Shown one piece after another: positions 8,523-17,672 of a DNA stretch of 64,000 nt. The position numbers and the translations under genes were made by a program. The stretch spans positions 3,286,001-3,350,000 of the forward strand of contig AP017375.1 in assembly GCA_002355455.1 (NCBI GenBank), written 5' to 3'. The notes beneath the pieces are model-generated. The model was not told where the DNA came from. It saw nothing but the letters and a program-made list of their open reading frames with translations, and searched no databases. Position 1 is the stretch's first letter. Every line of letters starts with the position of its first letter. Source of the DNA: Stanieria sp. NIES-3757. Its GTDB lineage: Bacteria; Cyanobacteriota; Cyanobacteriia; Cyanobacteriales; Xenococcaceae.

Positions 8523-9449
8523 ATGGCTTCTTTAACAACTAGCGATTTTGCTAACACCACTAAAATCTGGAATTGGCGTGGTTATCCAATTACCTATCAA
8601 AGCTATGGTGAAACTGGTGCTGCGGTAGTATTAGTTCATGGTTTTGGTGCTTCTTGTGGTCATTGGCGGAAAAATTTGCCAGTCTTGGGACAAACTTGCC
8701 GTTGTTATGCTTTGGATTTAATTGGTTTTGGTGGTTCAGCTAAACCTACTCCAGGAGTCGGAATCGAATATACTTTTGAAACCTGGGGACAACAAGTAGC
8801 AGATTTTTGTCGTGAAGTAGTGGGAAGTCCAGCTTTTTTGGTTGGTAATTCGATTGGTTGTATTGTAGTCATGCAAACTGGGGTTGATTATCCAGCTCTA
8901 GTATTAGGAATTGCAGCGATTAATTGTTCTTTAAGACTTCTTCATGATCGCAAGAGAATAACCTTACCTTGGTATCGTAATCTTGGTGCATCTTTTGTCC
9001 AACAATTGTTGAGTAACAAAACTATCGGTAATTTATTTTTTGCTCAAATCGCCAAACCAAAAGTAGTCAGAAAGATTCTCTTACAAGCTTATCGTCGTTC
9101 GGAAGCAGTGACAGATGAATTAATTGAGATGCTGATGAAACCTGCAACAGAAGTAGGTGCAGCCGATGTTTTTTGTGCTTTTACTCGTTATTCTCAAGGA
9201 CCTTTAGCAGAAGATTTGTTACCTCGTCTTAATTGTCCCACTATTCTGCTTTGGGGAAGCGAAGACCCTTGGGAACCAATTACTTTAGGTAGAGAATTGG
9301 CTAATGTCCCTGCGGTAGAACAATTTATTCCCCTAGAAGGTTTAGGACATTGTCCTCAAGATGAAGCTCCTGAAGTAGTTAATCCAATTTTACAAGACTG
9401 GATTAGACAGCAGTGGGAACGGAAGCTAAGATTAACGAAAAATAATTAA
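8523..9449 (+). CDS. Alpha/beta hydrolase
   Basis: This 308-residue protein has a standard hydrolase fold. The oxyanion-hole segment is VLVHGFGASCGHW (37-48), the nucleophile elbow is GNSIG (Ser110), and the C-terminal histidine is in GLGHCPQDEAPE. The acid is probably in LLWGSEDPWEP. The type is common in cyanobacteria and plastids, and the pattern DLIGFGGSAKP is shared with chlorophyll dephytylase/pheophytinase-like enzymes, so a chlorophyll ester or lipid substrate is possible but unproven. There is no signal peptide. The small exported Cys-rich protein at 9464 follows after 14 bases, so the two may be co-transcribed. Confidence 0.8.
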   Translation: MASLTTSDFANTTKIWNWRGYPITYQSYGETGAAVVLVHGFGASCGHWRKNLPVLGQTCRCYALDLIGFGGSAKPTPGVGIEYTFETWGQQVADFCREVVGSPAFLVGNSIGCIVVMQTGVDYPALVLGIAAINCSLRLLHDRKRITLPWYRNLGASFVQQLLSNKTIGNLFFAQIAKPKVVRKILLQAYRRSEAVTDELIEMLMKPATEVGAADVFCAFTRYSQGPLAEDLLPRLNCPTILLWGSEDPWEPITLGRELANVPAVEQFIPLEGLGHCPQDEAPEVVNPILQDWIRQQWERKLRLTKNN

Positions 9450-9463
9450 ATTTGGAGATCAGG

Positions 9464-9778
9464 ATGAACAAGGAAATACTAACTGTTTTGGGTTGTTCTA
9501 GTTCTCTAGCTTTAGCTTTAATGACAGCCAATTCTGCTGAAGCTAATACTGCTAAAGAATATGTTTTTACTGCGCCTAATCTCAACAACCCACCAGTCGC
9601 TTCTAAAACAGACTATCCTTTTTATGATTGTAGTTGCAGTGAATACAATCAAGCAGATGTAGAGAGAATTGATCGCGAAGGCGATCAAGCAATCTCTGTC
9701 TTTGGTTGTGATTGTGCTGGTTGTCGCAATCTTGTCCGTAATCTTGAAGAAACCCCTCAATCGGCACCGCGAATTTAA
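9464..9778 (+). CDS. Exported cysteine-rich hypothetical protein
   Basis: The ATG at 9464 follows a good ribosome site (GGAGATCAGG); a TTG at 9452 is in frame but lies inside that site. The 104-residue protein has a signal peptide (LALALMTANSAEA) and a mature part of about 80 residues with five cysteines in the pattern C-S-C-S-E and GCDCAGC, which could form disulfides or bind metal. No family is recognised. It sits between the hydrolase and DUF1361 genes with short spacers, suggesting one transcript. Confidence 0.7.
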   Translation: MNKEILTVLGCSSSLALALMTANSAEANTAKEYVFTAPNLNNPPVASKTDYPFYDCSCSEYNQADVERIDREGDQAISVFGCDCAGCRNLVRNLEETPQSAPRI

Positions 9779-9796
9779 TTAGAAAGGAAAAATTAA

Positions 9797-10420
9797 TTGC
9801 TTAACTGGTTATCTTCAGCTTTAGAATTATTCAATCTTAGTAGCCATCGCATTGTTTGGAACTTATTTTTAGCTTTTATTCCTTTACTATGCAGTTGGTT
9901 TTTATTCCGTCCATCGGTTAATCCTTCGATTATTTGGTGGACTTTTTTCTGTGTTTTTTTAGCTTTCTTGCCCAATGCACCCTATATCTTGACAGATACA
10001 ATTCATTTGCTTGAAATAAGTCAACAAGGTTATCCTCTTTCTTTGATTATCCTTGTTTTAATTCCTCAATATTCTTTATTCGTCTTAGCTGGATTTGGAG
10101 CTTACGCGATCGCTTTAATGAGGTTAGATCGTTATTTAATCGAACGAGGACAAGCCCAATATGTTGTCTCAGTTAATTTAATTATTCACGCCTTATGTGC
10201 AGTCGGAATTTATTTGGGTAGATTTGAAAGATTTAATAGTTGGGATTTGCTAACAAATCCCAACATAATAATGGCGAGTATTAGCGAACATTTATTAAAT
10301 AAATGGCATTTATTGAGTATTTTAGTCACTTTCATTCTTTTATCTGGTCTTTATTGGTTATTAAAACCTTTAAAACCTCAAATTCTTGCCCAGCTTCCGA
10401 TTGATGACTCTCAATCTTAA
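9797..10420 (+). CDS. DUF1361 integral membrane protein
   Basis: This 207-residue protein has about six membrane helices. Signature blocks are FLPNAPYILTDTIHL (about 52-66) and GIYLGRFERFNSWDL (about 135-149), which define DUF1361, a family of unknown function present in cyanobacteria and firmicutes. The best start is TTG 9797 (LNWLSSALELF), preceded by GAAAGGA. It lies 18 bases behind the Cys-rich gene, so is probably the last gene of a three-gene operon. Confidence 0.8.
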   Translation: MLNWLSSALELFNLSSHRIVWNLFLAFIPLLCSWFLFRPSVNPSIIWWTFFCVFLAFLPNAPYILTDTIHLLEISQQGYPLSLIILVLIPQYSLFVLAGFGAYAIALMRLDRYLIERGQAQYVVSVNLIIHALCAVGIYLGRFERFNSWDLLTNPNIIMASISEHLLNKWHLLSILVTFILLSGLYWLLKPLKPQILAQLPIDDSQS

Positions 10421-10547
10421 TTATTAATTTTTATAACTAAAATCAAAACAGTAAAATTTGTTACAGAATTATGATATATTTATGTTAGCAAAAGGAACTA
10501 AATAAAATAGATTTTTAAAATAAGCAACTCGGAGGGTTTATATAATT

Positions 10548-10745
10548 ATGTCTACTCAACAACAAGCTCGTGCGCTCATGATGCGTCATCACCACAATAT
10601 TAAAAATCGCCAACAATCAATGTTGGGTCGTACCGCCTCCGAAATTGGCGTGGAAGTGGATCAGGAGTATTGGAGCAATATTCAAGGACAAGCTCATCCT
10701 ACTTTTCGTAAATCTTACGACCGCAGTGGTGCTTCTTTGAGCTAA
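10548..10745 (+). CDS. Small conserved cyanobacterial protein (65 aa)
   Basis: The protein begins MSTQQQARALMMRHHHNIKNRQQSML and continues with GRTASEIGVEVDQEYWS. The combination of a His cluster and a basic helix looks familiar from several cyanobacterial genomes, but I cannot name it. The gene has a strong ribosome site (GGAGGG), its own 5' region of about 120 bases and a strong terminator, so it is an independent and probably well-expressed transcript. Confidence 0.7.
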   Translation: MSTQQQARALMMRHHHNIKNRQQSMLGRTASEIGVEVDQEYWSNIQGQAHPTFRKSYDRSGASLS

Positions 10746-10826
10746 AAAAACGATTAAAACTGTTATTATTTTCAACTTTGTTCAACAACCAAAGATTACG
10801 TATTTAATTTCTGGCAAAATTTGAGA

Positions 10827-10864
10827 GTTGGGTATTCTTAATTCAAGAGTACCCAATTTTTTTT
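10827..10864 (+). terminator. Strong Rho-independent terminator
   Basis: GTTGGGTATTCTT (10827-10839) pairs with AAGAGTACCCAA (10845-10856) around a 5-nt loop and runs into eight T residues. It ends the transcript of the 65-residue protein and lies 33 bases before rsmB. Confidence 0.85.
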
Positions 10865-10896
10865 GATGGCAATCAACTATTAATCCTTACACTCTA

Positions 10897-12279
10897 ATGA
10901 CAACCGCCCCTAATTCCCGTCAATTGGCTTTTATTGCCTTACAAGAGATTTATCAAAAAAAAGCTTATACAGATATTGCTTTAGATCGAGTTTTGCGATT
11001 TCCAGAACTAAGTTCGGTAGAAAAAAGTTTAACTTGTGAATTGGTTTATGGAATTGTACGCCGTCAAAGAACTCTCGATCGTTTAATCGACTTACTTGGC
11101 AAAAAAAAAGCCCAGCAACAACCTCCTAATTTAAGGATTATTTTGCAAATAGGTTTGTATCAACTGCGATATCTCGATCACATTCCTCCTTCCGCAGCAG
11201 TTGATACTAGTGTGGAATTAGCGAAACAAAATGGTTTAAAAAAACTTGCTGGTGTAGTTAATGGTTTATTAAGAGAATATCTTCGTCAAGCAACCGATTC
11301 CGATCCTTTAAAATTACCAAACAATCCCATAACTAAAATTGGCATTAACTATAGTTTTCCTGACTGGATTGTAGAAACTTTTTTACAACAACTACCAGCA
11401 TCAGAAGTAGAACAATTATGTAGCTGGTTTAATCAACCTGCCCAAATCGATCTGAGAATTAATTTACTCAAAACTTCTTTAGAAACTGTAGAAAAAGCTT
11501 TTCAAGACCAAGAAATAACTACAGTACGTGTACCCCATCTACCTCAAACCTTAAGATTAACTAGCAGTGTAGGAAAAATCGATCGATTACCTGGTTATGA
11601 AGCAGGTTGGTGGATAGTGCAGGATAGTAGCGCGCAATTGGTGACTCATTTACTCGATCCCCAACCAGGAGAAACTATTGTAGATGCTTGTGCTGCACCA
11701 GGAGGAAAAACTACTCATATTGCTGAATTAATGCAAGATCGAGGGATCATTTATGCCTGCGATCTTTCTGAAAAACGCCTCAAAAAAGTTCAAGAAAATG
11801 CCCAACGATTACAACTAAAATCAATTAAAATATGTCCTGGAGATAGTCGGAATTTAAACCAAATTTTTCAAAATGATAGTTCAGTAAAATTTAACTCTAA
11901 ATTTTTTGGCGATCGCGTTTTGTTAGATGCGCCCTGTTCTGGTTTAGGTACGCTTCACAAACGTCCTGATATTCGTTGGCGACAAACCCCAGCCAAAATT
12001 CGGGAACTTTCTCAGTTGCAACAGGAACTATTAAATCAGGCAGCAACTTGGGTTAAACCAGGAGGTATCATAGTGTATGCGACTTGTACCCTGAATCCTT
12101 TAGAAAATGAAGTAGTCATCGAATCTTTTCTTCAGTCTCATCCTGAGTGGCAAATTACTTCTCCAGCCTCTGACTCTCCAGCTAATCATTTTGCGACATT
12201 CCCAGGTTGGATTAAGGTTTTTCCCCACAGACAGAATATGGATGGATTTTTTATGGTTAAGTTACAACGAGAGTTTTAA
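10897..12279 (+). CDS. rsmB: 16S rRNA (cytosine-967-C5)-methyltransferase
   Basis: RsmB methylates C967 of 16S rRNA using S-adenosylmethionine. The 460-residue length fits the family. The N-terminal third is the NusB-like RNA-binding domain (LVYGIVRRQRTLD, VDTSVELAK). The methyltransferase domain carries motif I DACAAPGGKTTHIAEL (about 265-280), motif IV DAPCSGLGTLHKRPDIRW (about 346-363) and motif VI YATCTLNPLENE with the nucleophilic Cys. A TerB-like gene starts one base after its stop, indicating coupled expression. Confidence 0.93.
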   Translation: MTTAPNSRQLAFIALQEIYQKKAYTDIALDRVLRFPELSSVEKSLTCELVYGIVRRQRTLDRLIDLLGKKKAQQQPPNLRIILQIGLYQLRYLDHIPPSAAVDTSVELAKQNGLKKLAGVVNGLLREYLRQATDSDPLKLPNNPITKIGINYSFPDWIVETFLQQLPASEVEQLCSWFNQPAQIDLRINLLKTSLETVEKAFQDQEITTVRVPHLPQTLRLTSSVGKIDRLPGYEAGWWIVQDSSAQLVTHLLDPQPGETIVDACAAPGGKTTHIAELMQDRGIIYACDLSEKRLKKVQENAQRLQLKSIKICPGDSRNLNQIFQNDSSVKFNSKFFGDRVLLDAPCSGLGTLHKRPDIRWRQTPAKIRELSQLQQELLNQAATWVKPGGIIVYATCTLNPLENEVVIESFLQSHPEWQITSPASDSPANHFATFPGWIKVFPHRQNMDGFFMVKLQREF

Positions 12280-12280
12280 G

Positions 12281-12715
12281 ATGCAAATAAATTGGAAAAA
12301 AATCGGAAAAATGAAACAATTACTCAAAATTTTAATCGGTGCTGCTTGGATTGATGGTGTAATTCAACCAGAGGAAAGAAAATATTTTCATCGTATTGCT
12401 AGTGATTTTCAACTGGCTGAAGACCCCGAAATCAGATCTTTATTGGCAGAACTAAAACCGATCAAACCAGAAGAATGTTACCAATGGTTAGAAGAATATT
12501 TAGGAAAAAATCCTACTCAAACTGACTATCAAGAATTATTTGAAAAAATTAGCGGTTTAATTTATAGCGATGGAGATGTAGATATTCGTGAAGTCAAACT
12601 AATTGAAAAACTTCAACTCCTCGATCCGACTCACCAATCTCGTAAGTCAGCATTTGATAAAGTTCTCAAAAAAATTCAGAAATTATATCAACAAGCAGTT
12701 CATGAACAAGCTTAA
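12281..12715 (+). CDS. TerB-like (tellurite resistance fold) protein
   Basis: This 144-residue all-helical protein has paired acidic motifs: AAWIDGVIQPEERKYFHRIA near residue 20 and LIYSDGDVDIREVKLIEKL near residue 105. These are the two metal-binding half-sites of the TerB fold. Such proteins are widespread in cyanobacteria without a proven role; the name does not imply tellurite resistance. The ATG at 12281 directly follows the rsmB stop; a longer in-frame start inside rsmB is not credible. Confidence 0.75.
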   Translation: MQINWKKIGKMKQLLKILIGAAWIDGVIQPEERKYFHRIASDFQLAEDPEIRSLLAELKPIKPEECYQWLEEYLGKNPTQTDYQELFEKISGLIYSDGDVDIREVKLIEKLQLLDPTHQSRKSAFDKVLKKIQKLYQQAVHEQA

Positions 12716-13003
12716 GTGTAATTATTAGAAAAACAAAATAATCTAAGCTCAAAGTCGCTTGGCAACTCTTGCCATCGACTCATATAAATTTATGAAGAGG
12801 AAATTAATAGAGCGTCGCTATAAAATAAATTAGTACAGTTAAGCTAAAAAGTAAGTTAAGCATCTGCATCAAATTATGCGATAGCAAAGTGAAAACCAGC
12901 ATTACTGATTTACGTCACAAATTCAAAGCAGTAGAAATGTCTGTAAAAATATAAACTAAGCTATTACCTATGAACTATTTCAAAAAATATATAAAATTAA
13001 ATT

Positions 13004-13440
13004 ATGGAAAAAATTGAAATTAAAGATTTTGTTGGTATTAAAGACATCACTATAGAAATAAAACAAATCAATATTTTAATTGGACCTCAAGCAAGCGGAA
13101 AAAGTATTGTAGCTAAGTTACTATTTTATTTCAAAAGTTTTATCTTTGAAATGATTAGTGCAGCAAAAGAATTAAAAAGTGTAAGAGAGTTAAACAGAGA
13201 TTATAAACATAAATTTAAAACTTTTTTTCCTTCATCTTCATGGGGAAATCAAGACTTTACTATTCGATATTCTATCGATCAAGAATTTATAGAAATATAT
13301 AGAAAAAAATCAAGCTCCAAAAATAAACCATCAGAAATAATTTTAAAATACTCCGATTTTTATCACAATAAATTCACTAGTTTAAGAGATGATATTAAAA
13401 AACAAAATAAAAAAATAGCAGAAGAAGAAATAGCTCTAAG
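13004..13440 (+). pseudogene. SMC/RecF-like AAA ATPase gene, N-terminal part, cut by an IS element
   Basis: The start MEKIEIKDFVGIKDITIEI followed by INILIGPQASGKSIVAKLL is the N-terminal strand and Walker A of an 'AAA_15/AAA_21' overcoming-lysogenization-defect-type ATPase. Such proteins are usually 350-600 residues; here coding stops after about 146 residues, where the IS4-family element begins. No Walker B or H-loop survives. The gene is A-rich and unlike its neighbours, as expected for an accessory or defence gene. A 59-residue fragment beyond the IS (14587) may be its 3' end. Confidence 0.75.
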
Positions 13441-14497
13441 TACAGGACAAAAATTTTAGGGAGAAAAGAAACTCGTTTTGTTTCAAGTCTAAATCAGTAA
13501 CAATAGAGCGTAAATGATCAAGACCATAACGGAAAATGCTCTTTGCTAGTCTTCCATGTTTTTTTATTTTAATTGGGTAATTTTGGTGCAACCACTCTCC
13601 TGTTTTGACAGCCCAACACAGAGCTAAAGCCATCAAAGCCAACAATTTACTCAATCGTTCAGAATTATTGAAGTGAGTCGATTCTAGACAAAACCCTCTG
13701 GTCTTAAACATTCCAAACAAGGTTTCAATACCCCATCGCTGTCCATAGTCAGAAATTGCTGTGTTACAAAAGTCGGGAGTAATCACAATTAGTAACTCAC
13801 CATTATCCAGACGCAAAGCAGAAACATAAACCTTACGTCCCCAAACCAGTTTTTTTCCCGATAAAACTTGAGTCTGTCCAGGTTGGAGATGAGCAAAGAT
13901 AATTGATGCTCTGAGTTCTTTTCGTCCCTCATTAATGCGATCGCTTGCTCTAATTCTCAATCTAAATCGAATTGTTGGTTCAATCAAAAGATACGAGAGC
14001 CAAGGCTTGCCAATAAATTCGCGGTCGCCAGTAAGATAAGCTACCTTCACATCGGGGAATATAGAGCAAAAACGCTCAAGTAAGTCCATTCTTTCGTCGC
14101 TATTAGAATTTCCTTTCTTCTCAAGCATTTCCCAAACTAGAGGGTATGCAACGCCATTATGTACCACTCCCAAGAGGAGAACATTGAATCGTTTCTCTCC
14201 GAAAGACCATTCAGTACGATCTATACTCAGAACCCAAGGTTGAGGTATGTTCATCAATATAACGATTGCTTTGGCAAGAACGACATAATCTAAATCGAAA
14301 TTACGGAAGAACCGTTGTAGCCTTTTATAATTGGATTCTGTTTTCGCGTTACTCCTGAAACCAGTTGCCAGCTCTGCTAGGTTAATTGTCTTTACTCTTA
14401 GTAATGCTATGAGAAACAAAGCTAGAAAATTTAGCCTTGCGCCATGCCACCCTAAAAGCGGTTTCAAGGTTCGTCGTAGTAAGATAATCTGATTCAT
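13436..14497 (-). CDS. IS4-family transposase
   Basis: This 353-residue DDE transposase appears intact. The first Asp is in VLSIDRTEW (about D113), the second in LTGDREFIG (about D175), and the Glu lies in the IS4 signature Y-(2)-R-(3)-E-(6)-K seen as YGQRWGIETLFGMFK near residue 255. The N-terminal part is a helical DNA-binding domain. The stop codon is formed within the element's end, so its last codons overlap the interrupted ATPase gene. Confidence 0.92.
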   Translation of the reverse strand: MNQIILLRRTLKPLLGWHGARLNFLALFLIALLRVKTINLAELATGFRSNAKTESNYKRLQRFFRNFDLDYVVLAKAIVILMNIPQPWVLSIDRTEWSFGEKRFNVLLLGVVHNGVAYPLVWEMLEKKGNSNSDERMDLLERFCSIFPDVKVAYLTGDREFIGKPWLSYLLIEPTIRFRLRIRASDRINEGRKELRASIIFAHLQPGQTQVLSGKKLVWGRKVYVSALRLDNGELLIVITPDFCNTAISDYGQRWGIETLFGMFKTRGFCLESTHFNNSERLSKLLALMALALCWAVKTGEWLHQNYPIKIKKHGRLAKSIFRYGLDHLRSIVTDLDLKQNEFLFSLKFLSCT

Positions 14498-14579
14498 AGG
14501 GTTTGGTTTGAGTGTGGTTACTTTTAATCAAACCCTTTTCTTGTCTTCTTTTGCAAGCTTCTGTTTAATTTTTTGTCCC
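13444..14579. mobile_element. IS4-family insertion sequence
   Basis: The element is about 1.14 kb with one transposase. Terminal inverted repeats are imperfect: AGGACAAAAA at the left and, reverse complemented, GGGACAAAAA at the right. The 4-base GTAC flanks both ends directly (13440-13443 and 14580-14583), a likely target duplication, though GTAC is itself a palindrome so the exact ends are uncertain. The flanks beyond it (ATAGCTCT and AGAGCTAT) are also inverted. Confidence 0.75.
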
Positions 14580-14586
14580 GTACAGA

Positions 14587-14766
14587 GCTATTCAACAATT
14601 AACTGCCAATAAAACTGTCGAAAAATTTGGTTATATTGCCAGCAAAAGATGCCCTATTAATTCAACTGAAATACAAAATTTAAAGAAGAAATTTAAACAA
14701 AAGTATAATGTTAAACTAACTATTAAAAATGGAGAAGTAACTCACAAAGTAGAATTTACACAATAA
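14587..14766 (+). pseudogene. 3' gene fragment beyond the IS4 element
   Basis: A frame without a start codon (59 residues to TAA 14766) begins right after the IS: AIQQLTANKTVEKFGYI, later KKKFKQKYNVKLTIKNGEVTHKV. It has the same A-rich composition as the ATPase fragment, so it is probably the tail of the interrupted gene or of a partner gene. Simple removal of the IS with one GTAC does not restore the reading frame, so there may also have been a deletion. Confidence 0.5.
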
Positions 14767-14870
14767 TACAATTTAGATTTTTACTACTTTAAAACATTTT
14801 ATTAGCAATCTCCTTTTTTTATCATAGTTTGCCCTAAATAAAAAGCTACACAATAAATCTAGTTAACCTG

Positions 14871-15521
14871 ATGTTGCCAGAACAAAATTTCTTGACAAAT
14901 TCGAGCGAGTCTCTTGCAGAAATAAGATTTCTTAATGGGTTACAACAATTAACAAAAAGCGATCGCGATTTAGCTCAAATTTTAGATAGATTAGGCAATC
15001 CTCCGAGATGGAAGCGAGAACCTGGTTTTCCTACTTTATTACAGATTATTTTAGAACAACAAGTATCTTTAGCAGCAGCTAAAGCTGTTTATCAAAGATT
15101 ATGTAATCTTGTTCAACCTTTGACTCCAGAAAACTTTTTTGCCTTAGATGAAATTCAATTAAAAACGATTGGTTTTAGTCGTCAAAAAATTAGTTATGGT
15201 CGTGCTTTATCTGAAGCAATTGTTAATCATAAAATTAATCTCGATTGGTTAGCCGAACAAGAAGAAAATATTATTAGAACTCAATTAAAACAAATTAAAG
15301 GAATTGGTGATTGGACAATCGATAATTATTTATTAATGGCTTTACAACGCTCAGATGTTTTTCCCAGAGGAGATTTAGCTATTGCGATCGCGGTACAAAA
15401 AATTAAAAATCTTCCTACTCGTCCTACACCAATGCAATTAGAATTAATAGCTGAAGCTTGGCGACCTTGGCGTGCTGTTGCTACTCAAATTTTGTGGCAT
15501 TATTATTTAAATACAAAATAA
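14871..15521 (+). CDS. AlkA-type DNA-3-methyladenine glycosylase
   Basis: This HhH-GPD base-excision enzyme removes alkylated purines. In the 216-residue protein, LLQIILEQQVSLAAAKAVY is the typical first core helix. The helix-hairpin-helix is LKQIKGIGDWTIDNYLLMAL (about 143-162), followed by DVFPRGDLAI, whose Asp is the catalytic residue. The N-terminal beta domain of E. coli AlkA is missing, as in the shorter 'glycosylase 2' group. It is a stand-alone gene. Confidence 0.85.
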   Translation: MLPEQNFLTNSSESLAEIRFLNGLQQLTKSDRDLAQILDRLGNPPRWKREPGFPTLLQIILEQQVSLAAAKAVYQRLCNLVQPLTPENFFALDEIQLKTIGFSRQKISYGRALSEAIVNHKINLDWLAEQEENIIRTQLKQIKGIGDWTIDNYLLMALQRSDVFPRGDLAIAIAVQKIKNLPTRPTPMQLELIAEAWRPWRAVATQILWHYYLNTK

Positions 15522-15557
15522 ATATTTGTTTACTAAAAACTTCACAGTTCATTAAAT

Positions 15558-16025
15558 TTAAGCGAGATTTGCTTGCAATTGTTTCAACACAGCTTCAACA
15601 TGACCTTTAACCCGAACTTTGTCCCAAATATAAACAATTTTTCCCTCTGGATTAATTAAAAAAGTTGATCGCACTACTCCCATATATTCTTTGCCCATAA
15701 ATTTTTTGAGTCGCCAGACACCATAAGCCTCAATGGTTTGATGTTCTGGATCGCTAAGTAATTGAATTGAGAGTTCGTGTTTATCGATAAACTTGCGATG
15801 AGAGATTTCTGAGTCAGGACTAATTCCAACAATTCTTGCCTTTAGTTGCTCAAATTGATTTTGATAAGCACTAAATTCTTTGGCTTCAGAAGTACAACCA
15901 GGAGTATTATCTTTAGGATAAAAATATAAAACTAACCACTGATTAGCAAAATCTTGAAGACTGATTAAATTCCCATCCCGATCTTTAGCCGTAAAATTGG
16001 GCGCAGATTGACCTATTTCGGGCAT
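15558..16025 (-). CDS. bcp: Thioredoxin-dependent peroxiredoxin, PrxQ/Bcp family
   Basis: PrxQ reduces hydrogen and organic peroxides. The 155-residue protein has the peroxidatic motif FYPKDNTPGCTSEAKEF with Cys44. The resolving cysteine usually found five residues later (GCT..AC) is replaced by Lys, so this is a one-Cys PrxQ variant that would need an external thiol. The Arg of the active site is in VVRSTFLI. Full length, no signal peptide. The gene stands alone, with no clear operon partner. Confidence 0.88.
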   Translation of the reverse strand: MPEIGQSAPNFTAKDRDGNLISLQDFANQWLVLYFYPKDNTPGCTSEAKEFSAYQNQFEQLKARIVGISPDSEISHRKFIDKHELSIQLLSDPEHQTIEAYGVWRLKKFMGKEYMGVVRSTFLINPEGKIVYIWDKVRVKGHVEAVLKQLQANLA

Positions 16026-16212
16026 GTTACTCCTTATACTATTTTATCTAAGCAATTCAAACATCGTAAAACCTGTTACCGACCTATCTTGACAACCGTC
16101 AAAACTTAATTAAAATTATCTTTCGAGAGATTCAGATATCAAAAAGAGGTGCTAGCCTGAAAAAGCATTAACCAAACAGTTGTTTTGGCTTGAAAAAAAA
16201 GGAGCAGCGATA

Positions 16213-16500
16213 ATGGAATCCCCTCTTGATTGTACAAGTGCTAACTTTGAGAAAGTTGCGATCTCTCGATTCCGCTCTCTAATCAAAGAACTTCCTGAAA
16301 CCATAAAGATTTTTCGCGAACCTTGGGGTTGTTCGACGGTAATTTGTCTTGATTGTGAAAATTGTCCTCAGTGGTGTTCGTATTTGCAAGAAAATTCCAG
16401 TTTTCTTGTCCAAGCTGTTAGTCAATTGGGATTGGCTAATTCAATCATCTTCAGAATGGGAAAAAAAACTCTTGGCTGGATCAGAATTGATCGCGATTAA
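16213..16500 (+). CDS. Cysteine-rich hypothetical protein (95 aa)
   Basis: The ATG at 16213 follows AAAAGGAG; an upstream in-frame ATG at 16180 would put that site inside the gene. The central part WGCSTVICLDCENCPQWCSYL has five cysteines and could bind zinc or an Fe-S cluster, though the spacing is not that of a known ferredoxin. No family is recognised. It is convergent with the PRK-like gene. Confidence 0.6.
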   Translation: MESPLDCTSANFEKVAISRFRSLIKELPETIKIFREPWGCSTVICLDCENCPQWCSYLQENSSFLVQAVSQLGLANSIIFRMGKKTLGWIRIDRD

Positions 16501-16562
16501 TTATAGCCAAGCTGCACCTTTGTTTCTACAAATTAATTGAGGACTTAAAAATAGAAATCAAG

Positions 16563-17501
16563 CTAAATTTTAGATGCTCTAAGCATATGGTAGGTAATTA
16601 ATAACTGAGTTAAAGCAAGAGGATAACTTTGGAGTGTTTCTCCTGTTGTTCCGATTACTTTACCAATTTCTTGATTTCCTTCTAGACTACAAAATTGACC
16701 TAAGTAAGGAACATCATTACACATAACCCGTTCTAGTTCTTTAACTTGCTCGACAGTGGCATGACCGTCAATTTCTAAAATATCAACAGGTTTACCCATA
16801 TCTCGGTCTAAATCAAGTCGAATAGCAGAGCCTAAATGATTACCTTCAGCAGTTAAAATGCGAGTGAGATCGGGATGGGGAATAGTTGGTCTGAGAATCA
16901 AGCGAACATTAAGTAAGAGATTGTTTTGCTCAGATTCTTTACTAGGAGGATAAAAACTAACTACTACATCAGCCCATTGACGTTGAGGACGAATATAAGC
17001 TTCTGAATCGGGTTCTCGTTGTCGTAGTTGCTCGATTACTTGTTCTTCAGTATAACCACGTTTACGAGTATCTCGTTTAATTTTCCAGGTTGCACGTAAA
17101 GATTCTGGAGGAGCTAGATAAACTTTGACATCGTAACTATCACGCATCAGACGACTGGAATAGCCTAGTAATCCTTCTACAATTACATACTTACTAGGTT
17201 TGATGTATTCTGGGGGATCGAATTCTCCTGTACTGTGATTGTAAATTGGCTTCAGGATCGATTGTCCATTACGCAATAAATTAAGGTGTTGCTCCATGAT
17301 GTCTACATAGTTACAATCTGGATGTAGTGCAGATATTCCTAGTTCGGCTCTTTGACGACGGTCGTAACGATGATAATCATCTGTACAGATTACTGTCACA
17401 TTTTCTTGTCCTAAGACTTGAGCAATTCCCTGTGTAAGAGTCGTTTTTCCAGCAGCACTATCACCAACAATACCAAGGATAATTGGTCGATTATTCATCA
17501 T
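16563..17501 (-). CDS. Phosphoribulokinase-like kinase lacking the first regulatory cysteine
   Basis: This 312-residue member of the PRK/uridine kinase P-loop family has Walker A GDSAAGKT (13-20), VICTDDYHRYDRRQR, KPIYNHSTGEFDPPE and VIVEGLLG. Calvin-cycle PRK of cyanobacteria has Cys in the P-loop (GDSGCGKST) and in ICLDDYH; here the P-loop Cys is Ala while the second Cys remains, so the thioredoxin disulfide cannot form. It is thus probably a paralogue acting on another pentose phosphate or nucleoside, or an unregulated PRK. The upstream GHMP kinase gene is on the same strand, 205 bases away. Confidence 0.8.
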   Translation of the reverse strand: MMNNRPIILGIVGDSAAGKTTLTQGIAQVLGQENVTVICTDDYHRYDRRQRAELGISALHPDCNYVDIMEQHLNLLRNGQSILKPIYNHSTGEFDPPEYIKPSKYVIVEGLLGYSSRLMRDSYDVKVYLAPPESLRATWKIKRDTRKRGYTEEQVIEQLRQREPDSEAYIRPQRQWADVVVSFYPPSKESEQNNLLLNVRLILRPTIPHPDLTRILTAEGNHLGSAIRLDLDRDMGKPVDILEIDGHATVEQVKELERVMCNDVPYLGQFCSLEGNQEIGKVIGTTGETLQSYPLALTQLLITYHMLRASKI

Positions 17502-17672
17502 TCCTCCTAAACACAGAGATAAGCTTTATAAATAAATTTTGAGATTAGTAATGATTGTAAGACAAATAGGAAACTATAATTAATTATTAATAAAATTTTG
17601 AGAGCGGCTGTTCAAGATTTTCTGTTGATTTGTGGTCTATTTTGCTAAAAATCATGATTGGCAATCTTTGTA

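Noticed and set aside
13436-13459. LSTGQ at the end of the ATPase fragment, resembling an ABC signature
   Set aside because: These codons belong to the IS4 element's end; the resemblance to LSGGQ is accidental.
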